From NCBI GenBank assembly GCA_947165295.1, contig CAMUZU010000008.1, positions 1 through 64,000 on the forward strand: DNA of 64,000 nt, in the 5' to 3' direction. A model generated the notes under the pieces. The model saw only the letters and a list, made by a program, of their open reading frames with translations, searched no databases and was not told the DNA's origin. The translations under genes and the position numbers were made by a program. Below are positions 27,524 to 36,592 of the stretch, in pieces (the stretch's first letter is position 1; each line of letters starts with the position of its first letter). The stretch is from an uncultured Selenomonadales bacterium (GTDB lineage Bacteria; Bacillota; Negativicutes; Selenomonadales; Selenomonadaceae).

Positions 27524-27525
27524 CT

Positions 27526-27633
27526 CCGGCCGTCATGGATGACGGCCGCAATCGCCCGCGTTGAAACCCGGAAGGTTTCACTGCGGGCGCAGTTTCTTTT
27601 GGTTACTTTTCTTTGCTGCCAAAGAAAAGTAAC
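27526..27633 (+). repeat. Three-hairpin intergenic repeat, copy 3
   Basis: Hairpin B with GAAACC-CGGAA-GGTTTC like copy 1, hairpin C ACTTTTCTTT/AAAGAAAAGT. Between the helicase and thioredoxin reductase genes. Confidence 0.9.
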
Positions 27634-27692
27634 ACAACACGCGGCAGGAAATTCGCGGCGACGATAGAAATATTCGCGACGGAGGTGGTCAC

Positions 27693-28628
27693 GTGAAAGA
27701 ACGCATTCACAAGGACGTTGTGATTGTCGGCGCAGGCATGGCGGGCTTGACGGCGGCTCTGTACTGCGGGCGCATGAACCTTGACACGCTCGTCCTTGAA
27801 AACGCTTTGGTCGGCGGACAAATCGCCAACGCGACTTCAATTGAAAATTACCCCGGCTTCAAATCCGTCACGGGACAAGAACTTATCGGCACGCTTCAAA
27901 AGCAAGCTGAAAGTTTCGGCGCGGTCATTGACGAATTCGACGAGATCGAACGCGTCACGCTCAAAACGTCGCCCAAACTTATCGAAACGCAGGAGAAAAT
28001 TTACGAAGCTGACGTCGTGATTATCGCGTCGGGCATGAACCGTCGCAAACTTCCGCTTGCCGAAGAGAAAAAATTTTCGGGGCGCGGCGTTCACTACTGC
28101 GAACTGTGCGACGGGCACGCTTACGAAGGCAAGATTATCGCGGTGGCGGGCGGCGGCAATGCGGCTGTCGACGCGGCAAATTTCCTGACGAAATACTCCG
28201 ACAACGTTTACTTGATTCACCGTTCGCAACTTCGCGCCGACGACGTGTCGCAGAAACGCCTGCGCGCCAACGAAAAAGTCACCGTCATGTTGCAGACGGA
28301 AATTAAAGCTCTGCACGGCGACAAGCGGCTCGAAAGCGTCGACATCCTCGACAAGGCGACGGGCGAAACGAAAAATCTTGCCGTCGACGGAATTTTTGTC
28401 AACATCGGTGTCGAACCGAATACCGCGCTGTTCAAAGACGAATTGACGTTGACTGCAAGCGGACGAATTCCCGCAGGCGAAGATTGTCGCACGGAAATTG
28501 CGGGCGTGTTTGCGGCGGGCGACGTTCGCGAAAAAGAAATTCGCCAACTGACAACTGCGGCGTCCGACGGCACGACTGCGGCTCTGCTTGCAGAAAAATA
28601 TCTGTCGAAACTCAAAGCGGGTGATTGA
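27693..28628 (+). CDS. trxB: Thioredoxin reductase family flavoprotein
   Basis: 311 residues from GTG 27693 (GGAGGTGG upstream). FAD-binding VIVGAGMAGLTAALYCGRMN, redox pair CELC (Cys136, Cys139) in HYCELCDGHAY, NADPH-binding VAGGGNAAVDAANFL and the C-terminal FAD motif AGVFAAGDVREKE. It would reduce thioredoxin or a glutaredoxin-like partner with NADPH in the cytoplasm. The two glutaredoxin-like genes and the peroxidase that follow suggest it feeds a thiol peroxide-detoxifying chain. Confidence 0.9.
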   Translation: MKERIHKDVVIVGAGMAGLTAALYCGRMNLDTLVLENALVGGQIANATSIENYPGFKSVTGQELIGTLQKQAESFGAVIDEFDEIERVTLKTSPKLIETQEKIYEADVVIIASGMNRRKLPLAEEKKFSGRGVHYCELCDGHAYEGKIIAVAGGGNAAVDAANFLTKYSDNVYLIHRSQLRADDVSQKRLRANEKVTVMLQTEIKALHGDKRLESVDILDKATGETKNLAVDGIFVNIGVEPNTALFKDELTLTASGRIPAGEDCRTEIAGVFAAGDVREKEIRQLTTAASDGTTAALLAEKYLSKLKAGD

Positions 28629-28863
28629 CATAGTCAAAGTTTACACGATTCAAAGTTGCCCGTGGTGCGCGAAGGTCAAGAAATATCTTGCGAGCAAAGA
28701 TGTCGAATTCATCGAGCTTGACATTGAAAAAGACCCCGCCGCACGCGACGCCTGCAAAAAGTTGACGGGCATGGATTACGCCGTCCCCGTCACCACGATT
28801 GACGATGAAACTTTCGTCATGGATTACGACAAGGACGAACTTGACAAGCTTCTGTGTTTGTGA
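28621..28863 (+). CDS. Glutaredoxin-like protein 1
   Basis: 80 residues if GTG 28621 (overlapping the trxB stop) is the start. The thioredoxin fold begins IVKVYTIQSCPWCAKVKKYL with a CPWC active site; the cis-Pro segment VPVTTIDDETFV follows. By comparison with its tandem paralogue, which starts VKVYSF after a TTG, translation might instead begin at the aligned ATA 28630. Probably reduced by the adjacent reductase. Confidence 0.85.
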   Translation: MIDIVKVYTIQSCPWCAKVKKYLASKDVEFIELDIEKDPAARDACKKLTGMDYAVPVTTIDDETFVMDYDKDELDKLLCL

Positions 28864-28879
28864 TTGGAGGTTGATTGAA

Positions 28880-29113
28880 TTGGTCAAAGTTTACTCGTTC
28901 GACGGTTGCCCCTGGTGCGACAAAGTCAAAAAATTTCTTGACGCGAAGGGCATCGAATACGAAGTTCGCGACGTGGAGTTGAGCGCGGAGGCCGCCGCCG
29001 AATGCGAAAAAATTTCGGGCGACACGGCAGTTCCCGTCACCACGATTGACGGCGTCAACTACGTGCTCGGCTTCAACAAGCCCGAACTTGAAAAACTCCT
29101 CGGCATCGCGTAA
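28880..29113 (+). CDS. Glutaredoxin-like protein 2
   Basis: 77 residues from TTG 28880, with GGAGG 9 nt upstream. VKVYSFDGCPWCDKVKKFLD has the CPWC site and AVPVTTIDGVNYVLGF the cis-Pro loop. A tandem duplicate of the preceding gene, diverged in the second half. Part of the trxB-grx-grx-gpx operon. Confidence 0.88.
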   Translation: MVKVYSFDGCPWCDKVKKFLDAKGIEYEVRDVELSAEAAAECEKISGDTAVPVTTIDGVNYVLGFNKPELEKLLGIA

Positions 29114-29125
29114 GGAGGCGGCAAC

Positions 29126-29671
29126 ATGAACGTTTACGATTTCACCGTCAAGACCAAACGCGGCGAAGACAAGTCGCTTGCGGACTACAAAGGCAAAGTT
29201 CTGCTCATCGTCAACACGGCAACCCGCTGCGGGTTCACGAAACAGCTCGGCGATATCCAAAAGCTTTATGACACGTACAAAGATCGCGGCTTGGAGATTC
29301 TCGGCTTCCCGTCCGACCAGTTCGCCAACCAATCGCCCGGCAGCGACGACGAAATTCAGCAGTTCTGCAAGGCCAACTACGGCGTGACGTTCCCGATGTT
29401 CGCAAAAGGTGACGTGCGCGGCGAAACGGCTCAACCGCTGTTTAAGTACTTGACCGCGCAGAAAGGCTTTCAGGGCTTCGACATGAGCCACCCGATTGCT
29501 CAACTGCTCGTCGACACGCTCAAGGAAGACTTCCCCGAAATTCTCGAAGGCGACGGCATCAAGTGGAATTTCACCAAGTTTTTGATTGACCGCGAAGGCA
29601 ACGTTGTCGCACGCTTCGAGCCGACGACCACGCCCGACAAAATCGCCGCCGACATCGAAAAGCTTTTGTAA
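29126..29671 (+). CDS. Glutathione peroxidase family (thiol peroxidase)
   Basis: 181 residues. Peroxidatic Cys35 in [12 protein letters not shown], with [20 protein letters not shown] and [10 protein letters not shown] supplying the Gln and Trp/Asn of the catalytic tetrad. Cys-type, not selenocysteine. In bacteria these enzymes usually use thioredoxin or glutaredoxin, in line with the genes immediately upstream. Start ATG 29126 after GGAGG. Confidence 0.93.
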   Translation: MNVYDFTVKTKRGEDKSLADYKGKVLLIVNTATRCGFTKQLGDIQKLYDTYKDRGLEILGFPSDQFANQSPGSDDEIQQFCKANYGVTFPMFAKGDVRGETAQPLFKYLTAQKGFQGFDMSHPIAQLLVDTLKEDFPEILEGDGIKWNFTKFLIDREGNVVARFEPTTTPDKIAADIEKLL

Positions 29672-29695
29672 GCGCAACTTCGACGCAAAAAAATT

Positions 29696-29728
29696 ATCCC
29701 CGACGTTTAAAGCGTTGGGGATTTTTTG
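29696..29728 (+). terminator. Terminator of the trxB-gpx operon
   Basis: Ten-bp stem ATCCCCGACG/CGTTGGGGAT (29696-29705, 29713-29722; one G-T pair) then a T run; preceded by seven A, so also usable by the convergent protease gene. Confidence 0.9.
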
Positions 29729-29738
29729 TGTGTCGAAT

Positions 29739-30965
29739 TCACTGCGCGGGAGTTTCAGGCGTCGACCAAAAGTTTTCGTTGAACAGAACTTTGCCCGAAT
29801 CAACTTGTCGGCGCAAAATTTCTTCGGCGGTTTGAAGTTGCGCGTCCGTCGCGTCGTCGGTTTGCAAAGCGTAAATGTGTTGCGGCTTGGCGTCCTGTTT
29901 GACTTCAACGTCGGGCTTGATTCCCACGCCGTCAATTTCGCGTCCGAGCGGCGTGTAATACTTCGCGATTGTCAACTTGATGCCGTCGTTGTGCGCCATG
30001 GGAATTAACGTTTGCACGGAGCCTTTGCCGTAAGAATTTTCGCCGACGACGATTGCCGCCTTCGTGTCTTGAAGTGCGCCGCTCAAAAGTTCGGAGGCAC
30101 TTGCGCTGTGTTCGTCGAGCAGAACGACAATCGGGAACTTCGCCTCCGCCAAGTCCGAGGTGTAAACTTCCTTCGAGCCGTCGCGCTGAATGACTGAAGT
30201 TATCGTGCCTGCGGGGACAATTTGTCGCGCCACTTCGACGCAACTGGTAATGACGCCGCCTGGATTTTGCCGCAGGTCGAGAATCAAACCTTTCATGCCC
30301 GCGCCTTCGAGTTCGCCGAGGACGGTCTTGAATTCGTCGCCCGTGTTTTCGCTGAAGTTGGTTATCTTCACGTAGCCGAGGCGGTCGTCGAGCATTTTGC
30401 CCGCGACGGTTTTCATCTGAATTACTTCGCGTGTCAGGTTGTAAGTCGTGTCGTCGATGCCTTCGCGGTGAATCAGAAGTTCAACGTTCGTGCCGACTTG
30501 CCCGCGGATTTTCAACGCAACTTCACCGGGCGAAATTTCAGTGACGGGCACGCCGTCCACCGCAAGAATTTCGTCGCCCGACTGCAAGCCCGCACGTTGA
30601 CCGGGGCCGTCGGGAATGACGCTCATGACTTGAACGCCGCCGTCTTTGAAGCTCATGTACACGCCGATACCGCCGAAGCTGCCCGTCGTTTCGTCGCGCA
30701 GGGCACTGTAAACTTTCGGCGCGAGATAAACCGAATGCGGGTCGCCGAGCGAATTTACCATGCCGCCGATTGCCCCGTCGATTAACTTGCCGCGTTCGAC
30801 TTCCTTGACGTAATGACCTTCGATAAACCGAAGCGCAACAAAGAACCTGCCCAAGTCAAGCGCGCTGTTCGAGTTGATGCCGAGCAAAAAACAAATCAGC
30901 CCCAACGTCAAAGCCGAGCTGACGAGCGCGACAAGAATCATTGTCAAGAAAAATTTTTTCTTCAA
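29739..30965 (-). CDS. ctpA: C-terminal processing peptidase, S41 family
   Basis: 408 residues from TTG 30965 (GGGAGG upstream). N-terminal membrane anchor (KKFFLTMILVALVSSALTLG), a PDZ domain (GGIGVYMSFKDGGVQVMSVI, GLQSGDEILAVDG), and the S41 core: LILDLRQNPGG, catalytic Ser in SASASELLSGALQ and Lys in NSYGKGSVQT. Likely a periplasmic, membrane-anchored protease trimming envelope proteins. Divergent from the Kdo operon. Confidence 0.93.
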   Translation of the reverse strand: MKKKFFLTMILVALVSSALTLGLICFLLGINSNSALDLGRFFVALRFIEGHYVKEVERGKLIDGAIGGMVNSLGDPHSVYLAPKVYSALRDETTGSFGGIGVYMSFKDGGVQVMSVIPDGPGQRAGLQSGDEILAVDGVPVTEISPGEVALKIRGQVGTNVELLIHREGIDDTTYNLTREVIQMKTVAGKMLDDRLGYVKITNFSENTGDEFKTVLGELEGAGMKGLILDLRQNPGGVITSCVEVARQIVPAGTITSVIQRDGSKEVYTSDLAEAKFPIVVLLDEHSASASELLSGALQDTKAAIVVGENSYGKGSVQTLIPMAHNDGIKLTIAKYYTPLGREIDGVGIKPDVEVKQDAKPQHIYALQTDDATDAQLQTAEEILRRQVDSGKVLFNENFWSTPETPAQ

Positions 30966-31052
30966 CGAGTGATCGCCTCCCGCAAAACTTTCAAGCTGCA
31001 AAAAGTTTCGGCTACTATAGCAGTTCAATCTGAAAACTTTATTAAAATCCGT

Positions 31053-31081
31053 TTGCCGCGCTGTGACGATTGTGCTAAGAT
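31053..31081 (+). promoter_or_regulatory. Promoter of the Kdo/LPS operon
   Basis: TTGCCG at 31053-31058, 17-bp spacer, TAAGAT at 31076-31081 with an extended -10 TGC just before it. Located 30 bp upstream of kdsB. Confidence 0.6.
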
Positions 31082-31110
31082 ATGCGCGACATTTTACACG
31101 GAGGTTTGAC

Positions 31111-31842
31111 ATGAAATCAATTTGCGTGATACCTGCGCGTTACAAGTCGACGCGCCTGCCGGGCAAACCGCTCAAAGAAATTTGCGGCGTGCCGATGATT
31201 TGTCGCGTGTGGCAGCGGGCAAGTCTTGCCAAAACCGTCGACGAAGTTATCGTTGCCACCGACGACGAACGAATCTTCGCCGCCGTCGAAAAGTTTTCGG
31301 GACGGGCAATGATGACTCGCGCCGACCACAAAACCGGTACCGACCGCCTCGCCGAAGTCGCCGCGAAGTTCCCCGACGTTGAAGTTGTCGTCAACGTGCA
31401 GGGCGACGAACCGTTGATTGAACCCTCGCTGATTGACGAACTTGTTGCCGAATTCGCCGACGAAACTTTACAGATGGCAACCGTCGCAACCGAACTTACC
31501 GACGAGGCGGACTTCAAAAATCCCAACAACGTTAAAGTCGTCGTCGACCGCTACAACGACGCGCTGTATTTTTCGCGTGCGACGATACCTTATCCGCGAA
31601 ACGCGGGCAAGTCGCAGGTTTTCAAGCACATCGGCATTTACGCTTACCGCAGAAATTTTTTGCTGGATTACGCGAAGATGGAGCCGACGCCGCTTGAGAA
31701 AACCGAATCACTTGAACAGTTGCGTGCGCTGGAGAACGGCTTTAAAATCCGCGTGATTAAAAGTTCGTGCCGTTTCGTCGGCGTGGACACCGAAGAAGAT
31801 TTAAAACTCGTCAACGAAATTTATCGTCGGGAGGTTTTGTAA
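31111..31842 (+). CDS. kdsB: 3-deoxy-manno-octulosonate cytidylyltransferase (CMP-Kdo synthetase)
   Basis: 243 residues from ATG 31111 (GGAGG upstream). Opens with [17 protein letters not shown], the nucleotide-binding signature of KdsB, and contains [13 protein letters not shown] and [14 protein letters not shown]. It activates Kdo with CTP for transfer to lipid A. First gene of the long LPS operon; implies an outer membrane with Kdo-containing LPS. Confidence 0.96.
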   Translation: MKSICVIPARYKSTRLPGKPLKEICGVPMICRVWQRASLAKTVDEVIVATDDERIFAAVEKFSGRAMMTRADHKTGTDRLAEVAAKFPDVEVVVNVQGDEPLIEPSLIDELVAEFADETLQMATVATELTDEADFKNPNNVKVVVDRYNDALYFSRATIPYPRNAGKSQVFKHIGIYAYRRNFLLDYAKMEPTPLEKTESLEQLRALENGFKIRVIKSSCRFVGVDTEEDLKLVNEIYRREVL

Positions 31843-31843
31843 C

Positions 31844-32653
31844 GTGAACACTGTCACAGTCGGCAACGTCGAATTCGGCGGCGGCAAACTTGTTTTGATT
31901 GCGGGGCCGTGCGTGCTTGAAGGTTTCGAGCGCAGTCTTTTAATCGGTCGTCGCGCCAAAGAAATTGCCGAACGTCTGAACATGCCGTACATTTTCAAGG
32001 CGTCGTTCGACAAAGCAAATCGTTCGTCGATTAAAAGTTTTCGCGGCCCCGGTCTTGTCGAAGGCTTGAAAATTTTGGCGGACATCAAACGCGAATTGAA
32101 CGTCCCGATCGTAACGGACATCCACGAAAGTTATCAGGCGCAACCCGTCGCGGAAGTCGCCGACATCTTGCAAATTCCCGCGTTCCTGTGCCGACAAACC
32201 GACTTGCTCATTGCCGCCGCAAAGACGGGCAAGGTCGTCAACGTCAAGAAAGCTCAATTTCTTTCCGCACGCGACATGTCAAACGTCGTCGATAAGTTGC
32301 GCACGCAAACCGAAAAAATTTTGCTCACCGAACGCGGGACATCTTTCGGCTACAACAATTTGGTCGTCGACATGCGGGGACTGCCGATTATGCGCGGATT
32401 TAATTGCCCCGTGATTTTCGACGGGACACACAGCGTGCAACTTCCCGGCGGCGCGGGCACTTCGTCGGGCGGACAACGCGAATTTGTCGAGCCGTTGGTC
32501 AAAGCGGCGTGTGCTGTCGGCGTCGACGGGCTGTTTCTTGAAGTTCACGACAACCCCGCCGAAGGTTTGTCCGACGGCGCGAACATGATTGCGCTTGACA
32601 ACCTGGAGCAACTTTTGACATCCGCATTGAAAGTTCACGAGGCGATACAATGA
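31844..32653 (+). CDS. kdsA: 3-deoxy-8-phosphooctulonate synthase (Kdo-8-P synthase)
   Basis: 269 residues from GTG 31844, GGGAGG upstream. [49 protein letters not shown] and the [20 protein letters not shown] segment identify KdsA. Condenses arabinose-5-phosphate with PEP. Begins one base after the kdsB stop and overlaps kdsD by 4 nt. Confidence 0.97.
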   Translation: MNTVTVGNVEFGGGKLVLIAGPCVLEGFERSLLIGRRAKEIAERLNMPYIFKASFDKANRSSIKSFRGPGLVEGLKILADIKRELNVPIVTDIHESYQAQPVAEVADILQIPAFLCRQTDLLIAAAKTGKVVNVKKAQFLSARDMSNVVDKLRTQTEKILLTERGTSFGYNNLVVDMRGLPIMRGFNCPVIFDGTHSVQLPGGAGTSSGGQREFVEPLVKAACAVGVDGLFLEVHDNPAEGLSDGANMIALDNLEQLLTSALKVHEAIQ

Positions 32654-33618
32654 TTAAAGACAAAGCGATTGAAACTTTGCAGATTGAAGCGGCGGCGATT
32701 GAACATTTGATTCCGCGCATTAACGACGAATTTGTTGCGGCGGTCAAAAAAATCATGCGTTGCAGCGGACGCGTCGTCGTTACCGGTATGGGCAAGTCGG
32801 GTCACGTCGGCAGGAAAATCGCGGCAACTCTTTCGTCGACGGGCACACCGTCATTTTTCATGCACCCCGCCGAAGCTTACCACGGCGACTTGGGAATGCT
32901 CACCGAAAACGACGTGTTGATTGCCATATCGAACAGCGGCGAATCGTCGGAGATTGTAAATATCTTGCCCGTCGTGCGGCGAATCGGCACGGAAATTATC
33001 GCCATGTGCGGCAAACGCTCTTCGACGCTCGGACAGAATTGCGATTACTTTATTGACATCGGCGTTGAGCGCGAAGCTTGTCCGCTTGGTTTGGCACCGA
33101 CCGCCTCGACGACCGCGACACTTGCAATGGGCGACGCGTTGGCTATGGCTTTGATGGCTGAAAAAAAATTCACGTCGAACGACTTCGCGCTGTTCCACCC
33201 CGGCGGCGCGTTGGGACGAAAACTTTTGCTCACCGTCGGCGACGTCATGCACAGCGGCGAAGACAACCCGATTGTCACCGTCGGCGCGACGGCAAAAGAT
33301 GCGCTCTTCGAGATGACTGCCAAAGGTCTCGGCGCGGTCTCCGTCGTCGACAAGCAAAATAAATTCGTCGGCTTGGTCACGGACGGGATTATTCGTCGTG
33401 CGCTTGAAAAGAACCGCAGTTTCATTGATGAGCCCGTCGAACACATCATGTTCACCACGCCGCTTATTATCAGCGCGGACAAACTTGCGGCGGCGGCACT
33501 TTCGGTCATGGAAAAGCACAAGCCGCGTCCCGTGACGGTTTTGCCCGTCATTGACGAAAAGAATTTCCCCGTCGGCATGATTCACCTGACGGATTTACTT
33601 CGCCAAGGAGTTGTTTGA
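32650..33618 (+). CDS. kdsD: Arabinose-5-phosphate isomerase
   Basis: 322 residues. SIS domain with [20 protein letters not shown] and [10 protein letters not shown], followed by a pair of CBS domains ([20 protein letters not shown] and [20 protein letters not shown]). It makes arabinose-5-phosphate from ribulose-5-phosphate for KdsA. ATGA overlap with kdsA indicates coupled translation. Confidence 0.95.
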   Translation: MIKDKAIETLQIEAAAIEHLIPRINDEFVAAVKKIMRCSGRVVVTGMGKSGHVGRKIAATLSSTGTPSFFMHPAEAYHGDLGMLTENDVLIAISNSGESSEIVNILPVVRRIGTEIIAMCGKRSSTLGQNCDYFIDIGVEREACPLGLAPTASTTATLAMGDALAMALMAEKKFTSNDFALFHPGGALGRKLLLTVGDVMHSGEDNPIVTVGATAKDALFEMTAKGLGAVSVVDKQNKFVGLVTDGIIRRALEKNRSFIDEPVEHIMFTTPLIISADKLAAAALSVMEKHKPRPVTVLPVIDEKNFPVGMIHLTDLLRQGVV

Positions 33619-33619
33619 C

Positions 33620-34189
33620 ATGAAAATTTCGGGCGACGCTCTCGAACGGGCAAAGCGCGTCAAGTTGATTATCTTCGACGTGGACGGCGTGTTGACTGAC
33701 GGCAGCTTGAACATCGGCGCACACGGCGAAGTTTTCAAGCGTTTCCACAGCCGCGACGGTTTCGGAATCACGTTGGCTCATTCGTGCGGCTTGAAGTCCG
33801 CGATTATCACGGGGCGCACGACCGACATCACAGCTCACCGCGCCGCCGAATTGAAAATTTCCGCCGTGTTGCAAGGGCAGATGAACAAGCGCGACGCTTA
33901 CCGCAAAATCAAGTTGCAATTCGGCTTGACCGACGACGAAATTTGTTACGTTGCCGACGACGTGATTGACTTGCCCGTCTTCGTTCAAGTCGGTTTTCGT
34001 GCGGCTGTCGCGGACGCCTCGCCCGAAGTTGTCGAACGTGCGCATTTCGTTTCGGACAACGTCGGCGGTCACGGCGCGGCTCGTCAAGTCATTGAATTTA
34101 TTTTGAAGGCGCAAGGATTTTGGCAGTCGATTATCGAACGCTACACGACGCCCGAACTTGAAGACGACGCGGCCAATCTCAACCAGTGA
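33620..34189 (+). CDS. kdsC: Kdo-8-phosphate phosphatase
   Basis: 189 residues from ATG 33620 (AGGAG upstream). HAD family with IIFDVDGVLTDGSL motif I, SAIITGRTTDITAHRAAEL and CYVADDVIDLPVF. No cap domain, as in the tetrameric KdsC subfamily. Removes phosphate from Kdo-8-P, the step before KdsB. Confidence 0.95.
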   Translation: MKISGDALERAKRVKLIIFDVDGVLTDGSLNIGAHGEVFKRFHSRDGFGITLAHSCGLKSAIITGRTTDITAHRAAELKISAVLQGQMNKRDAYRKIKLQFGLTDDEICYVADDVIDLPVFVQVGFRAAVADASPEVVERAHFVSDNVGGHGAARQVIEFILKAQGFWQSIIERYTTPELEDDAANLNQ

Positions 34190-34203
34190 ACGGAGGCTTG
34201 ACC

Positions 34204-35385
34204 ATGATTGAAGTTTCCAATCTGCGCAAATACGACACGGGCGAAGTCACGCGACTTGAAGCGGACATTGCGTTTCACGACATGGCGTCGCCGTACCCCG
34301 AACGAACGATTTACTTCGAGGTCGCCGACGAGAACGGGCACATGCTCGCCGACGATTCTTATGACGCGTTCGTTTTGGTACCGCTGTGGCTGGCAATGTT
34401 GCACAAGCAGACGTTGCATATCCGCGGCAAAATCTCAAAGCGGCTGTATCAAAATATCAAGTGGTACATTCAAAAAATCTGGTGCGATTTTTACGACAAA
34501 CTGTCTCCCGCAAAAGTCATTGTCGACGGATTCACCAAACCGCCCGAAAAGCGCGGCGACATCATTGCGACGGGCATGTCTTGCGGCGTCGATTCGCTGT
34601 CAACCGTTTACGATCATTTCGTCCGCGAAGACGACCCCGATTATCGAATCAACGCGCTGTTTTACTTCGAGTGCGGCGTCCTCGGTCAATACGGCGTCGA
34701 CGCGCAGAAAATGCACGAACTCAACATGACTCGTTACGCGCAGGCGAAAACCATTGCCGACGAACTGGGCTTGCCGTGCCATTATCTGAAGTCGAACGTC
34801 GACACCTTCCGCAAGTTGGAAGACTTGACGAAGGCAAATTACCTTCTCGTGTACTCGTGCGTGTTGAGTTTGAGCGGTGCCGTTTCGCGTTACTATCTTT
34901 CAAATGCTGTCGAATACGAACAGTCAAAAATTTTCCGAGAACACTTTCACAACAACGACATGTCAGAGTTTTGCGAGTCGTACCTTGTGCCGCTGATTGG
35001 CAATGAACGCACGGATTTAATAATTGACGGCTGTCAATATCGTCGCGTGGACAAGGTTGCCAACATTGCCGACTGGGACGTTGCCCGGAAACATCTGAAC
35101 GTTTGCTGGCGATACACGCCCGACGGCTCGAATTGCGGTCGGTGCCCGAAATGTTTCCGAACGATGCTCGCGCTTGAGATTATGGGCAAGCTCGACAACT
35201 TCGCCGCCGTTTTCAACATTGACGACTACAAGCGCAATTCGCTGGGCTACAAGATTAATTGCCTGAAAAATTACGGCGAAGATCCGTTCGACACCGAAAA
35301 CGTCGACTTTGCCAAAGAACACAATTTCCCGATGCCCGAACGCCGCGAAGTTTATTTGCTTGACGGGCAGGCCGTCCTGGTTTAA
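34204..35385 (+). CDS. QueC-like ATP-pyrophosphatase family protein, paralogue 1
   Basis: 393 residues from ATG 34204. After about 120 unique N-terminal residues comes a PP-loop ATP-pyrophosphatase signature, SCGVDS (126-131). Near the C-terminus four cysteines, 301, 311, 314 and 317 (CGRCPKCFR), are spaced almost exactly like the zinc site of QueC (C-x8/9-CxxCxxC). QueC makes 7-cyano-7-deazaguanine by ATP-driven amidation, but this protein is about 170 residues longer and sits between kdsC and an LpxL-type acyltransferase gene. An ATP-dependent amidation or nitrile-type modification of an envelope sugar or lipid is conceivable but purely inferred. Next gene is its paralogue. Confidence 0.75.
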   Translation: MIEVSNLRKYDTGEVTRLEADIAFHDMASPYPERTIYFEVADENGHMLADDSYDAFVLVPLWLAMLHKQTLHIRGKISKRLYQNIKWYIQKIWCDFYDKLSPAKVIVDGFTKPPEKRGDIIATGMSCGVDSLSTVYDHFVREDDPDYRINALFYFECGVLGQYGVDAQKMHELNMTRYAQAKTIADELGLPCHYLKSNVDTFRKLEDLTKANYLLVYSCVLSLSGAVSRYYLSNAVEYEQSKIFREHFHNNDMSEFCESYLVPLIGNERTDLIIDGCQYRRVDKVANIADWDVARKHLNVCWRYTPDGSNCGRCPKCFRTMLALEIMGKLDNFAAVFNIDDYKRNSLGYKINCLKNYGEDPFDTENVDFAKEHNFPMPERREVYLLDGQAVLV

Positions 35386-35397
35386 CGGAGGACTTTT

Positions 35398-36576
35398 ATG
35401 ATTGAAATTTCGGGCTTGCGCAGATACCTTTCGCGCAACGACACGGCGGTTCGTCTTGAGGCGGACATCAAATTTATCGACGTGGACGCGCAATATCCCG
35501 CCGACACGCTGTGGTTTGAGATTCGTCAAGACTACGGCAGGGCTTTCGCGGACGACACTTACGATGCATTTCTGCTTGTCGGACTGTATCTGGCAATGTA
35601 TCACAAGACCGACCTGCGCATTCGCGGCAACGTGTCGAAGAAACTTTACAAGAACGCGAAGTGGTACATTCAAAAAATCCTGTGCGACTTTTCGAGTGCG
35701 CTGTCGCCCGTCGAAATTATCATTGACGGTTTCGCGCCGACCGAAATTCAAGGGCGTTACGTCGGAGCGGGCATTTCTTGCGGCGTGGATTCGCTGTCGA
35801 CCATTTACGACCGCTTCGTCAAGGAGACCGACCCCGATTATCGAATCAGCGCGTTGTGCATTTTCAACTGCGGTTCGCACGGTGACTTCGGTGCCGCACA
35901 CACGCAACAAGTTTTCCGCAGTCGCGTCGTTCGTTCGGTTGAGGTTGCCAACGAATTGCAACTGCCCGTCGTTATCGTCGACGCGAATTTACACCAATTC
36001 CGCCACGACAAAGACAAAGACACGGTTTTATTTCTATCGTTTTATTCGTGCGTGCTTGCCCTGCAAAACTTGTTTAAGCGTTACTACATCGGCAGCGGTT
36101 GCAGTTACACCAGCATAAAATATCTGAACATGCATCACGACTTGGCGACGTCTTCGGATTCGTACTTGATTCCGCTGATTCAAACGGAGCGCGTCGAATT
36201 GATTATCGACGGCTGTCAATATCAGCGCGTGGACAAGATTGCCAACATTGCCGACTGGGACATTGCGCACAAGTATTTGAACGTTTGCTTGCTTCAGAAG
36301 GGCGACGACTCGACCAACTGCGGCAAGTGCTCGAAGTGTTTGCGCACAATGCTTACGCTTGAGATTCTTGGCAAGCTCGAAAACTTCGCGGGCGTCTTCA
36401 ATCTTGACGAGTGGCGCAAGTCTTCGTTCCAATACAAAGTTGATTCGGTTCGTCGTGCGGACGAAGAAATTTTCTTCAGCGAGAACGTTGAACTTGCCCG
36501 CGAAAAAAATTTCCCGATGCCGACGCGTAAAGATTGTTACGTGCTCGACGGACAAGTCCTGGTTATCAACGATTAA
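35398..36576 (+). CDS. QueC-like ATP-pyrophosphatase family protein, paralogue 2
   Basis: 392 residues, ATG 35398 with GGAGG upstream, 12 nt after paralogue 1. The same architecture: MIEISGLRRYLSRNDTAVRL start, SCGVDSLSTIYDRF PP-loop, and a C-terminal CGKCSKCLR cluster with a fourth Cys 11 residues before. Stretches such as DGCQYQRVDKIANIADWD are nearly identical between the two, while the middle (binding-pocket) region diverges more. This suggests two related substrates or a heterodimer. Confidence 0.75.
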   Translation: MIEISGLRRYLSRNDTAVRLEADIKFIDVDAQYPADTLWFEIRQDYGRAFADDTYDAFLLVGLYLAMYHKTDLRIRGNVSKKLYKNAKWYIQKILCDFSSALSPVEIIIDGFAPTEIQGRYVGAGISCGVDSLSTIYDRFVKETDPDYRISALCIFNCGSHGDFGAAHTQQVFRSRVVRSVEVANELQLPVVIVDANLHQFRHDKDKDTVLFLSFYSCVLALQNLFKRYYIGSGCSYTSIKYLNMHHDLATSSDSYLIPLIQTERVELIIDGCQYQRVDKIANIADWDIAHKYLNVCLLQKGDDSTNCGKCSKCLRTMLTLEILGKLENFAGVFNLDEWRKSSFQYKVDSVRRADEEIFFSENVELAREKNFPMPTRKDCYVLDGQVLVIND

Positions 36577-36592
36577 ACTTTCGGAGGTCAAC

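Noticed and set aside
34204-36576. QueC-like pair as a CBASS or Qat defence system
   Set aside because: No cyclase, effector, QatA, QatB or QatD gene is adjacent; the context is entirely LPS synthesis.
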